A stretch of 19,583 nucleotides of DNA from positions 1 through 19,583 of the forward strand of contig CALCQV010000102.1 of NCBI GenBank assembly GCA_937894795.1. Direction: 5' to 3'. The stretch comes from an uncultured Bacteroidales bacterium (GTDB lineage: Bacteria; Bacteroidota; Bacteroidia; Bacteroidales; Lentimicrobiaceae). Shown one piece after another: positions 6,877 through 13,664 of this stretch (position 1 is its first letter; every line of letters begins with the position of its first letter). Made by a program: the position numbers and the translations under genes. The notes below the pieces were generated by a model that searched no databases, was not told the DNA's origin, and saw nothing but the letters and a program-made list of their open reading frames with translations.

Positions 6877-7338
6877 ATGAAAAACGAATGTCCTTTCTGT
6901 AATCCAAATGTCATAAAGAAATCTTTTGCAGATGAATCGGGTTATTACGCATTATATAGTCATGCTCCGGTAACACCCGGTCATAGCTTAATCATACCCT
7001 ATAAACATGTAACAGATGTTATAAGTATGCCTGAGAATGAATACATTGAGTTGTTTAAGTTTGCCAGAAAGACAATGAAGTTTCTGAATACTTACTTTAA
7101 AACCAATGAATTTGACATTTCACTTCAGCAAGGCATAAATGCTGGTCAAAGTGTTGAGCATCTTCATTTGCATTTAATTCCCCGTAAAATGAATGATCTA
7201 CCTGCAGGAATCGAATGGTATCAAAGACTCAATGAAAATCAATTGATTACACTTGATTCAAAATTATTACTTGAAGAAGGTGAATTTAATCGAATCTCTG
7301 AAGAATTGCGTAAGGCCTGGATAAACGAGCAGGTCTAA
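6877..7338 (+). CDS. HIT-family hydrolase (histidine triad, Hint/Ap4A-like)
   Basis: HIT proteins hydrolyse or transfer nucleotidyl groups, for example AMP-lysine, adenosine phosphoramidates or dinucleoside polyphosphates. From the ATG at 6877 the 153-aa protein starts MKNECPFC, with a CPFC pair typical of zinc-bearing HIT members. It contains SHAPVTPGHSLIIPYKHV (28-45), the conserved Asn in QQGINAGQSVEH (N88) and the triad HLHLHLIPR with H95, H97 and H99. H97 should be the nucleophile. An in-frame ATG at 6811 overlaps the previous gene and adds 22 low-complexity residues, so it was not chosen. The exact substrate cannot be told from sequence. It probably shares a transcript with the gene at 5913 and its stop codon overlaps the end of the convergent EamA gene. 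Confidence 0.93.
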   Translation: MKNECPFCNPNVIKKSFADESGYYALYSHAPVTPGHSLIIPYKHVTDVISMPENEYIELFKFARKTMKFLNTYFKTNEFDISLQQGINAGQSVEHLHLHLIPRKMNDLPAGIEWYQRLNENQLITLDSKLLLEEGEFNRISEELRKAWINEQV

Positions 7339-8252
7339 ATAAAAAACAAGGATACTCCTCCAACTGCAATTATAGCACCAAGTATTTCAATCCATGTTAT
7401 TTTATCCTTCATGAACAAGACAGAAGGAACAATAATTAGCACCGGAACGATAGAAATGATTGTAGAAGCAACACCTGAAGTTGTATATTTCACTGCAAGT
7501 AAAGAGAAAGAGACTCCTAAAAATGGGCCAAAGAAAGCCCCGACACTTATTCTTTTCATTGCTGAGATATTCAGAACAGCACTTTTTACGCGTGGCCAGA
7601 ATCCGGTGTAAGTGATTACAATAATAAATCCGATAATTCCGGTAATTACCCTTATCTGCGTTGCTGCAAAAGGATCATAATCTTGAATACCATAACTACT
7701 TAATACAAGGCCCAATCCCTGTCCGGCAGCGCCTCCTATGGCTAATAGAATACCCTTTAACGGATATTTGAAATGCAATGAAGATTTTGGCTTTAATTCA
7801 TCATTATCCTTAGATTTCCTGGCAAGAATAGCTATACTTATACCAATAAACGTCAGTGCCATTCCCATGATACTTTTAGCACTCATTGTTTCATCCATTA
7901 GTAGCCAACCTGCAATAGCAGCTATTGGAGGCGCCAATGACATAATAAGCATAGAGATCCGGGCTCCAATTACCACGTAAGCCTGAAACAAGAATAGATC
8001 ACCCAAAACAAATCCTATCAAACCTGATATGGATAACCAAATCCAATTATGAGCGCTGGCGCCTTCAGGAAAAAAAATGCCTTTTGTAATCAAACTAAAT
8101 ATGCCCAAATAAAAAAAGGCCAGCGTTAATCTGATAATATTAACTGACAGGGAGCCAACTTTCTTGCCGGCTGATTCAAAAGCAAGTGCAGTAATTGTCC
8201 AAAAAATAGCAGTTGTAAGAGCAGCAAATTCGCCTTGATAGCTTTGGAACAT
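7335..8252 (-). CDS. EamA/DMT-family membrane transporter
   Basis: The 305-aa protein is almost wholly hydrophobic, with about ten predicted membrane segments arranged as two EamA repeats (about residues 6-144 and 160-305). The repeats show family-like features: FWTITALAFESAGK near the start, the IRLTLAFFYLG helix, GLIGFVLGDLFLFQAYVVIGAR and SLAPPIAAIAGWLLMDE in the first half, and AVKYTTSGVASTIISIVPVLIIVPSVLFMKD in the second. DMT proteins export or import small metabolites such as amino acids, nucleobases or sugars; the cargo here cannot be inferred. The start is the ATG at 8252. It is convergent with the HIT gene (4-bp overlap, no room for a terminator) and divergent from the YigZ-family gene. 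Confidence 0.93.
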   Translation of the reverse strand: MFQSYQGEFAALTTAIFWTITALAFESAGKKVGSLSVNIIRLTLAFFYLGIFSLITKGIFFPEGASAHNWIWLSISGLIGFVLGDLFLFQAYVVIGARISMLIMSLAPPIAAIAGWLLMDETMSAKSIMGMALTFIGISIAILARKSKDNDELKPKSSLHFKYPLKGILLAIGGAAGQGLGLVLSSYGIQDYDPFAATQIRVITGIIGFIIVITYTGFWPRVKSAVLNISAMKRISVGAFFGPFLGVSFSLLAVKYTTSGVASTIISIVPVLIIVPSVLFMKDKITWIEILGAIIAVGGVSLFFI

Positions 8253-8269
8253 AAAAATATTTTAGGCTG

Positions 8270-8277
8270 CAAATGTA
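8270..8277 (-). promoter_or_regulatory. -7 element for the EamA transporter gene
   Basis: The minus strand reads TACATTTG, a full match to TAnnTTTG, ending about 18 bp before the ATG at 8252. No -33 TTTG is seen at standard spacing, so support is partial. Confidence 0.3.
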
Positions 8278-8482
8278 TGAAAATACTTCTCACTCTTAGG
8301 GATATATACTTTAACCCCAATTGTATGGCTCTAAGTGTATTAATTATGGCTTAAGTCGCATTTTAATGAACAAGTCAAAGAGAATCCTACATTATTTAGA
8401 TTATTCCGGAAAATATCTTAAGTTTGAAAACAATTGCTAAGCAGCTTAAAATCGGCTAAGAATAAGCTAACAAGTTATTATA

Positions 8483-9097
8483 ATGTTATTTGACGACACG
8501 TATAAAACAATTAAGTCGCCTGCTCAGGGCATATATAAGGAGAAAGGAAGCAAGTTTATTTCTTTCGCCTACCCAGTTAAAACAGAATCAGAAGTAAAAT
8601 TATTGCTTGAAGAGAATAAAAAGGAGTATTATGATGCCAGACACCACTGCTTCGCCTATATTTTAGGATACGATAAATCAGCATGGCGATTGAATGACGA
8701 TGGTGAACCATCGGGGACAGCAGGTAAACCTATTTATGGTCAACTACAATCGTTTGATTTAACCAATACACTATTAATCGTTGTAAGATATTTTGGAGGA
8801 ATAAAACTCGGTGTTAGCGGATTAATCAATGCATATAAATCAGCGGCCAAAGATGCATTACAGAATTCTTCGATAATTGAAAATACAATAAATGAGCTCT
8901 ATAAACTCATTTTTCCCTATGAAATGATAAATGAAAGCATGAAACTCGTAAAAGAATTTGGACTTCAGATAGTTGAGACCAAATTTGACACGACTTCATA
9001 CATTATTTACAGGGTCAGAAGGAATGATGCCGAAAAAGTAATATCGAAGAACAGGTCTTTATATCGATTTGAGGTAATATATATTGGTACGGAATAA
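8483..9097 (+). CDS. YigZ / IMPACT-family protein (UPF0029 domain)
   Basis: This 204-residue protein has the IMPACT N-terminal fold over about residues 15-125. Signature stretches are RHHCFAYILG (53-62), NDDGEPSGTAGKPI (71-84) and RYFGGIKLGVSGLINAY (102-118), the UPF0029 hallmark. The rest (about 135-204) fits the small ferredoxin-like DUF1949 domain found in bacterial YigZ proteins. The molecular role is not settled; the eukaryotic homologue IMPACT regulates Gcn2 and the bacterial proteins are thought to bind nucleic acid or ribosome-associated factors. The start is the ATG at 8483, with no Shine-Dalgarno. It sits 228 bp upstream of dnaA on the same strand. Confidence 0.93.
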   Translation: MLFDDTYKTIKSPAQGIYKEKGSKFISFAYPVKTESEVKLLLEENKKEYYDARHHCFAYILGYDKSAWRLNDDGEPSGTAGKPIYGQLQSFDLTNTLLIVVRYFGGIKLGVSGLINAYKSAAKDALQNSSIIENTINELYKLIFPYEMINESMKLVKEFGLQIVETKFDTTSYIIYRVRRNDAEKVISKNRSLYRFEVIYIGTE

Positions 9098-9147
9098 TTT
9101 CTGATAATCAAAGAATATGGGTAACAAAGCTCTTTTAGCAATACTGA

Positions 9148-9197
9148 TTTTTTTTTGATTGCGCAATAGATAATTCATTTTTTTTTTCACTTTTTTT
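9148..9197. other. Three T-tracts upstream of dnaA
   Basis: Runs of 9, 10 and 7 T lie at 9148-9156, 9178-9187 and 9191-9197, with a perfect 10-bp palindrome ATTGCGCAAT at 9158-9167 between the first two. Tract centres are about 30 and 12 bp apart, close to whole helical turns, so the DNA may be intrinsically bent. A role in dnaA expression or origin function is inference. Confidence 0.4.
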
Positions 9198-9264
9198 AAG
9201 AGAATTTTGTTGAAAAGAAAAACCACAGTCGAAACCTGATTACTTATTGACAATATAATGTTAA

Positions 9265-9291
9265 TTAGTTTTTGAATAGATTTAGTTTTTG
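9265..9291 (+). promoter_or_regulatory. Tandem TTAGTTTTTG motifs upstream of dnaA, possible promoter elements
   Basis: TTAGTTTTTG occurs at 9265-9274 and again at 9282-9291, 17 bp apart. Each resembles the Bacteroidota -7 box TAnnTTTG with one extra T. They lie 35-61 bp before the dnaA ATG. A TTG at 9247-9249 might act as an upstream element for the first copy. Confidence 0.28.
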
Positions 9292-9325
9292 CAACCTTTA
9301 ATTACCGTTTATTTTAAATTTTAGA

Positions 9326-10762
9326 ATGAGAGAAGTTCATCAAGAAGTTTGGGAGAATTGTCTGAAGATTATCAAGGACAATATTAATTACCAAAGTTAT
9401 AAAACATGGTTTTCACCTATCAAACCGGTCAAACTTCAAGACAATGTTCTTACTATCCAGGTGCCAAGTCATTTTTTCTATGAATGGCTTGAAGAACACT
9501 ACATTCCACTACTTAAAAAAACTATAAAACATGAATTGGGGCCAACTGGAAGACTGGAATATAGTATTATTATGGAGAATGCCATTAATGATCAAGGTCC
9601 TTATACTATAAATGTACCAACCAGTAATAGAAACTCTCTATCTAACCCATCTGTTCAAATGCCAATAGATATTAACAGGGGTTCAGCTAAAGAAATCCCA
9701 AATCCCTTTGTTATCCCTGGATTAAGAAAGATACAAGTTCACTCTCAATTAAATGAAGCTTATTCATTTGAGAATTTCATTGAAGGTGATTGTAACAGAC
9801 TTGCAAGATCTGCCGGATATGCTGTCGCAACAAATCCGGGAAAAACAGCTTTCAATCCCCTTTTCCTTTATAGCGCAAATGGTTTAGGAAAGACTCATCT
9901 TGCACATGCCATTGGCATTCAAGTGAAATCAAATTTTCCTGATAAAACAGTCCTTTATGTAACTGCTGAGCAGTTTATACAACAGTTTGTTCAGGCAAAT
10001 ATCAATAAGAATCAGAACGATTTCGTTCACTTTTACCAGATGATAGACGTTCTTCTTATTGATGATATTCAATTCCTGTCTACAAAAGAGAAGACTCAGG
10101 ATGTATTTTTTCACATTTTCAATCACCTGCATCAAAATGGGAATCAGCTAGTGATTACTTGCGATAAACCACCTGTTGAATTAAAGGGAATGGAACCTCG
10201 CTTGCTTTCAAGATTTAAATGGGGACTGGCTGCTGATCTTCAATTACCTGATTTAAATACCCGAATCGCGATCCTTAAAAAGAGGCTTTATAAAGATGGC
10301 ATTGAAATGCCTAAAGATGTTATTGAATATGTTGCCTATAGCATAACCACAAACGTCAGAGAACTTGAAGGTGCCTTAACTTCTTTAATGGCTCAGTCTT
10401 CCCTCAACAAAAAAGCCATTACAATTGATTTGGCCCGCCAGATGATTGACAAGTATGTTAAAAACTCATTGCGAGAAGTGTCAATCGATTATATCCAGAA
10501 AGTTGTCTGTGATTTCTTTAATATTCAAGTTGATAATCTTAATTCCAAGACAAGAAAACGAGAGATTGTTCAGGCAAGGCAGCTTGCCATGTTCTTTTCA
10601 AAGAAACATACAAAGTCTTCACTCGCGACAATTGGTATGCAATGTGGTAACAAGGATCATGCTACCGTACTTCACGCTTGCCGTACTGTCTCTAATCTTA
10701 TAGAAACCGATAAGGAGTTCAGGGTTTGTGCTGAAGAGATTGAAAAGAAGATTAAAATTTGA
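9326..10762 (+). CDS. dnaA: Chromosomal replication initiator protein DnaA
   Basis: DnaA binds DnaA boxes at oriC, forms an ATP-dependent filament and opens the duplex. All four domains are present in 478 aa: domain I (about 1-75, VWENCLKIIKDNINYQSYKTW), a variable linker (about 85-125), the AAA+ domain III from NPFVIPGLRKIQV (126-138) to about 375, and the DNA-binding domain IV (about 380-478). Walker B is VLLIDDIQF (242-250), the Arg finger is R296 in LLSRFKWGL and sensor II is R345 in NVRELEGAL. Three positions are odd. The P-loop reads SANGLGKT (183-190) where DnaA normally has GGxGLGKT. Sensor I reads ITCDKPP instead of TSDK. The domain IV signature is GNKDHATVLHA (441-451) with Lys replacing the usual Arg. 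Lys189, Thr190 and the Walker B acidic pair are intact. The next gene is a PLP enzyme. Confidence 0.97.
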   Translation: MREVHQEVWENCLKIIKDNINYQSYKTWFSPIKPVKLQDNVLTIQVPSHFFYEWLEEHYIPLLKKTIKHELGPTGRLEYSIIMENAINDQGPYTINVPTSNRNSLSNPSVQMPIDINRGSAKEIPNPFVIPGLRKIQVHSQLNEAYSFENFIEGDCNRLARSAGYAVATNPGKTAFNPLFLYSANGLGKTHLAHAIGIQVKSNFPDKTVLYVTAEQFIQQFVQANINKNQNDFVHFYQMIDVLLIDDIQFLSTKEKTQDVFFHIFNHLHQNGNQLVITCDKPPVELKGMEPRLLSRFKWGLAADLQLPDLNTRIAILKKRLYKDGIEMPKDVIEYVAYSITTNVRELEGALTSLMAQSSLNKKAITIDLARQMIDKYVKNSLREVSIDYIQKVVCDFFNIQVDNLNSKTRKREIVQARQLAMFFSKKHTKSSLATIGMQCGNKDHATVLHACRTVSNLIETDKEFRVCAEEIEKKIKI

Positions 10763-10858
10763 ATTTAAATTGAAGGTAAATACTAACCACATTAACCATT
10801 AATTGGGATCTGGTAAAACAACTTCATTTTATTTAACGGTGAATAAAGTACTTTTAAC

Positions 10859-10886
10859 AGAGTCTTATATCAGTGTATAGGACTCT
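10859..10886 (+). repeat. Long hairpin downstream of dnaA
   Basis: AGAGTCTTATA (10859-10869) pairs with TATAGGACTCT (10876-10886) around a 6-nt loop TCAGTG: an 11-bp stem with one T-G wobble. No T-tract follows, so it is not a standard intrinsic terminator. A small ATTGA/TCAAT stem (10887-10900) is stacked directly next to it. Confidence 0.5.
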
Positions 10887-10928
10887 ATTGAATGGTCAAT
10901 TGAGTTAATTGGGCATCGGACTCCTTTA

Positions 10929-10946
10929 ACCTGAATCAATTCAGGT
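10929..10946 (+). repeat. Perfect inverted repeat ACCTGAAT-CA-ATTCAGGT, possible weak dnaA terminator or operator
   Basis: The two 8-bp arms are exactly complementary with a 2-bp centre. As RNA it would form a 7-bp stem with a TCAA loop, followed by ATTGTTTTG, a weak T-rich stretch. It lies 167 bp after the dnaA stop. As DNA it would also suit a dimeric regulator. I cannot decide between these roles. Confidence 0.45.
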
Positions 10947-11100
10947 ATTGTTTTGCATTTATTGTCTGATACATAGCGCATCTGTCACATGCTTTATTGG
11001 ATTGAAAGCACTGGATAATAAAAGGATTTTAACACTATCATGCATCAGAATATTAAATAAAGTTTAAGTTTATCTGGATTTTGGGAAGGGTTGATTTTGC

Positions 11101-11175
11101 ATGACACAATTTCCGGGAATTATCAAAATAACTTATGGAAAAAGTACAAATTCCGGGCATAATAGAGATAAATAA
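11101..11175 (+). other. Short upstream ORF (24 codons) overlapping the PLP enzyme start
   Basis: ATG at 11101 opens a frame ending TAA at 11173-11175, out of frame with the enzyme start at 11135. Its peptide begins MTQFPGIIKI, strikingly like the enzyme's own VQIPGIIEI. The DNA behind both is related, which suggests a short tandem duplication of the gene's 5' end. Whether the peptide is made is unknown. Confidence 0.35.
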
Positions 11176-12088
11176 TGCCTCCACTCGTATTAAACCTTAC
11201 TTGCATTTTACCCCGGTTTTAAAAAGTTCTTCTATTGATGAAATAGCGGGATGTAATCTATTTTTCAAATGTGAGAATTTCCAGAAAGCAGGTGTTTTTA
11301 AGGCGAGAGGTGCTATAAATGCAGTCTTCAGTCTGGATGAAAAGGAGCTTGCCAATGGTGTTGCTACCCATTCTTCCGGTAATCATGCAGCAGCACTTTC
11401 ATTTGCAGCCGCACTGCGGAATACGAAAGCCTATATCGTAATGCCTTCAAATGCGAATAAAGTAAAAATAAAAGCAGTTCAAAATTATGGTGGCATTATA
11501 ACTTATTGTGAACCAACTCTTAAAGCCCGTGAAGAAACTCTTGCTAAGATAATAGCTAAAACCAATGCTATAGAAATTCATCCTTACAATGATGAACGTG
11601 TCATTGCAGGTCAGGCAACCGCATGTAAAGAACTAGTTGGTCAGATAGATGGACTTCAAATAATGATGGCTCCTGTTGGAGGTGGTGGATTGCTAAGTGG
11701 GACTGCATTATCATCACATTATTATGGAACAGATATCAATGTGATTGCAGGTGAACCGACTGGTGCTGATGATGCATTCCGCTCCTTCTATACAAAGAGC
11801 TTTCACCCATCCGTTTCGCCAAATACTATTGCTGATGGACTATTAACATCCTTAGGATCAATTACTTTTGAAATTATTTTAAAATACGTACACACTATAC
11901 TAATAGTAGATGACAGTGAAATAGTTAAAGCTATGCGTCTCATTTGGGAGCGAATGAAGATAATTGTTGAACCTTCATCAGCGGTTCCACTTGCAGCTGT
12001 TTTAAAAAATAAGGAGATATTTGCAGGAAAAAAGGTAGGGATCATAATTTCAGGTGGAAATGTAGACCTTAATAGTTTACCTTTTTAA
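11135..12088 (+). CDS. PLP-dependent serine racemase / threonine(serine) dehydratase-like enzyme
   Basis: This fold-type II PLP enzyme (317 aa) lacks the C-terminal ACT domain of biosynthetic IlvA. The PLP lysine is K56 in VFKARGAIN. The THSSGNHAAA stretch (78-87) supplies the cofactor-ring Asn and Ser81, which aligns with the catalytic Ser84 of mammalian serine racemase. VGGGGLLSG (181-189) binds the phosphate and SGGNVDL (306-312) the pyridine nitrogen. Glu207, Ala211 and Asp213 in GEPTGADDAF match the divalent-metal site of serine racemase, and R132 matches its substrate-triad Arg. Serine racemase, dehydratase or both are therefore plausible; threonine dehydratase cannot be excluded. Context does not help: it sits between dnaA and an RNA-methyltransferase-like gene. 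The start at 11135 is backed by length but sits within an apparent short duplication. Confidence 0.88.
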   Translation: MEKVQIPGIIEINNASTRIKPYLHFTPVLKSSSIDEIAGCNLFFKCENFQKAGVFKARGAINAVFSLDEKELANGVATHSSGNHAAALSFAAALRNTKAYIVMPSNANKVKIKAVQNYGGIITYCEPTLKAREETLAKIIAKTNAIEIHPYNDERVIAGQATACKELVGQIDGLQIMMAPVGGGGLLSGTALSSHYYGTDINVIAGEPTGADDAFRSFYTKSFHPSVSPNTIADGLLTSLGSITFEIILKYVHTILIVDDSEIVKAMRLIWERMKIIVEPSSAVPLAAVLKNKEIFAGKKVGIIISGGNVDLNSLPF

Positions 12089-12126
12089 ATAAGAACCGGA
12101 TTCTCAATATTTGAATTTATATCTAG

Positions 12127-12837
12127 ATGAATATACACAAAGGGGCTCTCTATTTGATACCAACACCTTTAGGCGATGGTGATATTAATCAGGTACTTCC
12201 TGATTATAATCGCTTGATTATAATGAAATTAGACACATTTGTGGTTGAAGAACTCAGAACAGCCCGTCGCTTCCTTCGAAAAATTGGATACACTAAAGAT
12301 TTTGAGGAAGTCAATTTCTTCTTGCTTAATGAACATACGCAATCAGAGGAATTGACAGAGATTCTGCAGAATACCGGTGATGGTAAATCGGTTGGATTAT
12401 TATCTGAAGCCGGATGTCCGGCAATAGCTGATCCGGGGGCCTCATTGGTGAATATTGCACATCAAGCCGGGATTAAAGTAATTCCATTAACTGGTCCATC
12501 ATCTATCATACTTGCTCTAATGGCTTCAGGATTAAATGGTCAACAATTCACCTTTAATGGATACTTACCTGTTAAACTATTTGAGAGGAAACAAAAGTTA
12601 AAAGAACTTGAAAGATTGGTGCTTAAACTATCAATAACCCAAATATTTATCGAAACTCCTTATCGTAATCAGTCAATGTTCGACTCTATCCTGGAAGTTT
12701 GCAATGAGAGCACATTATTATGCATTGCTATCAATATCACAATGCCTGATGAGATCATATTGACCAAATCAATAAAAGAATGGCGGAGATTTAAATTCAC
12801 TCTGGAGAAAAAACCTGCAGTTTTTCTACTAGGATAA
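12127..12837 (+). CDS. SAM-dependent methyltransferase, tetrapyrrole-methylase superfamily (short RsmI-like)
   Basis: The protein is 236 aa and starts MNIHKGALYLIPTPLGDG, the N-terminal beta strand of the TP-methylase fold. Further hallmarks are GLLSEAGCPAIADPGASLV (90-108, the RsmI-type SAM pocket), IPLTGPSSIILALMASG (119-135) and FTFNGYLPV (141-149). E. coli RsmI, which 2'-O-methylates 16S rRNA C1402, is about 286 aa; this version is shorter and belongs to a Bacteroidota subgroup usually annotated only as SAM-dependent methyltransferase. rRNA methylation is likely but not proven. It follows the PLP enzyme by 38 bp on the same strand, so co-transcription is likely, and transcription ends at the hairpin at 12893-12923. 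Confidence 0.88.
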   Translation: MNIHKGALYLIPTPLGDGDINQVLPDYNRLIIMKLDTFVVEELRTARRFLRKIGYTKDFEEVNFFLLNEHTQSEELTEILQNTGDGKSVGLLSEAGCPAIADPGASLVNIAHQAGIKVIPLTGPSSIILALMASGLNGQQFTFNGYLPVKLFERKQKLKELERLVLKLSITQIFIETPYRNQSMFDSILEVCNESTLLCIAINITMPDEIILTKSIKEWRRFKFTLEKKPAVFLLG

Positions 12838-12890
12838 GAAATATTACAATATCAGATTAGCCCAATCATATTGAACTAACTTGAAATAAC

Positions 12891-12926
12891 AAAAATGGAC
12901 GGTTGAATATCAGCCGTCCATTTCTA
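12891..12926. terminator. Bidirectional intrinsic terminator between the methyltransferase and FKBP genes
   Basis: AAATGGACGG (12893-12902) and CCGTCCATTT (12914-12923) are perfectly complementary, and TTG/CAG inside adds three more pairs with one wobble, leaving a 5-nt loop. The minus strand runs out into TTTTTG and the plus strand into TTTCTATTTC. It lies exactly between two convergent gene ends, which fits termination in both directions. Confidence 0.8.
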
Positions 12927-12935
12927 TTTCACATT

Positions 12936-13442
12936 TTAGTGATGATGTCCATGAGGTCCGTGGACATGGCCATGGCTTAATTCTTCCGGTGTTGCTTCAC
13001 GCATATCGATAATCTGACCGGTAAAATGGAGTGTTTTACCTGCAAGTGGGTGATTAAAATCCATCTTAACATTCTCACTGTTAACTTCTACTATTTTACC
13101 TTCCAATGGGTGGCCTTCATTATCCTGCATAGGAATAGAATTGCCAACCACTAACATATCATAATCCAACTTCCCATCTATTTTAAAGATTTCAAGAGGT
13201 AAGTCAACTATAGCTTCACTAATCAAATCTCCATAAGCATCTTCAGGAGCCAATGTGAATTCAAAGGTGTCATTAACCTTAAGATTCTCTAAATTTGATT
13301 CAAACTTTGGAAGCATACTCCCTGTGCCATATATAAAAACGAGTGGTGCAGAATTGTCAGCCATATCGACAGTCTCACCCATTTTATTACCAAGTCTGAG
13401 TTCGTAGGTCAATGACACTACTTTGTTTTGCGAAATATTCAT
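12936..13442 (-). CDS. SlyD-like FKBP-type peptidyl-prolyl cis-trans isomerase
   Basis: This 168-aa cytoplasmic isomerase/chaperone has the SlyD layout: an FKBP half (about 5-70) with NKVVSLTYELR, PLVFIYGTGSMLPKFE (33-48) and PEDAYGD (66-72); an inserted IF chaperone domain (about 72-125); and the returning FKBP strand FNHPLAGKTLHFTGQI (129-144). The tail from 157 is His-rich (HGHVHGPHGHHH, seven His), as in metal-binding SlyD proteins that help deliver nickel to hydrogenase or urease. No such enzymes are encoded in this window. The start is the ATG at 13442. It is downstream of the class A PBP gene on the same strand but 222 bp away, so it probably has its own promoter, and it ends at the bidirectional terminator. 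Confidence 0.95.
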   Translation of the reverse strand: MNISQNKVVSLTYELRLGNKMGETVDMADNSAPLVFIYGTGSMLPKFESNLENLKVNDTFEFTLAPEDAYGDLISEAIVDLPLEIFKIDGKLDYDMLVVGNSIPMQDNEGHPLEGKIVEVNSENVKMDFNHPLAGKTLHFTGQIIDMREATPEELSHGHVHGPHGHHH

Positions 13443-13480
13443 TGATTTCTTTTTAAATTGTTATAAGATCACTAAGTGTT

Positions 13481-13496
13481 ATTCGATTTGTCGAAT
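13481..13496. repeat. Inverted repeat ATTCGA-TTTG-TCGAAT upstream of the FKBP gene
   Basis: Two perfect 6-bp arms flank a 4-bp centre, 39 bp before the FKBP start. It could be an operator or a leader hairpin. No T-tract follows on the minus strand, so it is unlikely to terminate the PBP transcript. Confidence 0.35.
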
Positions 13497-13664
13497 TTCG
13501 GGATAAAAGTACAAAAGCATTTGAATTCTTATGCCGTGAAAACATTTATAAGCTGATAAAGTTTGAGTAAACCGGCTTATTTTTTTCGTATTAATAGTAG
13601 GAGATAAAAGTTACAGTGACCACGTTTATTTTGCCATTGGTAAATAATTTGTATAAACTACTCA

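Larger units (their letters stand above)
10763..11134. other. Non-coding interval between dnaA and the PLP enzyme gene (372 bp)
   Basis: No convincing gene lies here, apart from a 24-codon frame overlapping the start of the next gene. It holds a row of inverted repeats at 10859-10946. Only degenerate DnaA-box matches are visible: TTATTCACC on the minus strand at 10838-10846 and TTATCCAGT on the minus strand at 11010-11018. That is too little to call oriC. No remnant of a tyrosine phosphatase gene, often found beside dnaA in Bacteroidota, was seen. Confidence 0.6.

Noticed and set aside
8366..8440. 24-codon ORF between the EamA and YigZ-family genes (+)
   Set aside because: Short, no initiation signal, and it lies inside a divergent promoter region.
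9098..11134. Chromosomal origin (oriC) around dnaA
   Set aside because: Only isolated, degenerate DnaA-box-like 9-mers were found (for example 9244-9252, 10838-10846, 11010-11018). There is no cluster and I cannot compute GC skew here.
11803..12045. 80-codon minus-strand ORF inside the PLP enzyme gene
   Set aside because: Shadow of a conserved coding frame, without its own start signals.
13548..13586. ATAAGC/GCTTAT repeat followed by a T-run (+)
   Set aside because: The T-run points in the plus direction where no plus-strand gene ends, and the loop is over 20 nt, so it is a poor terminator for the minus-strand PBP1A gene.
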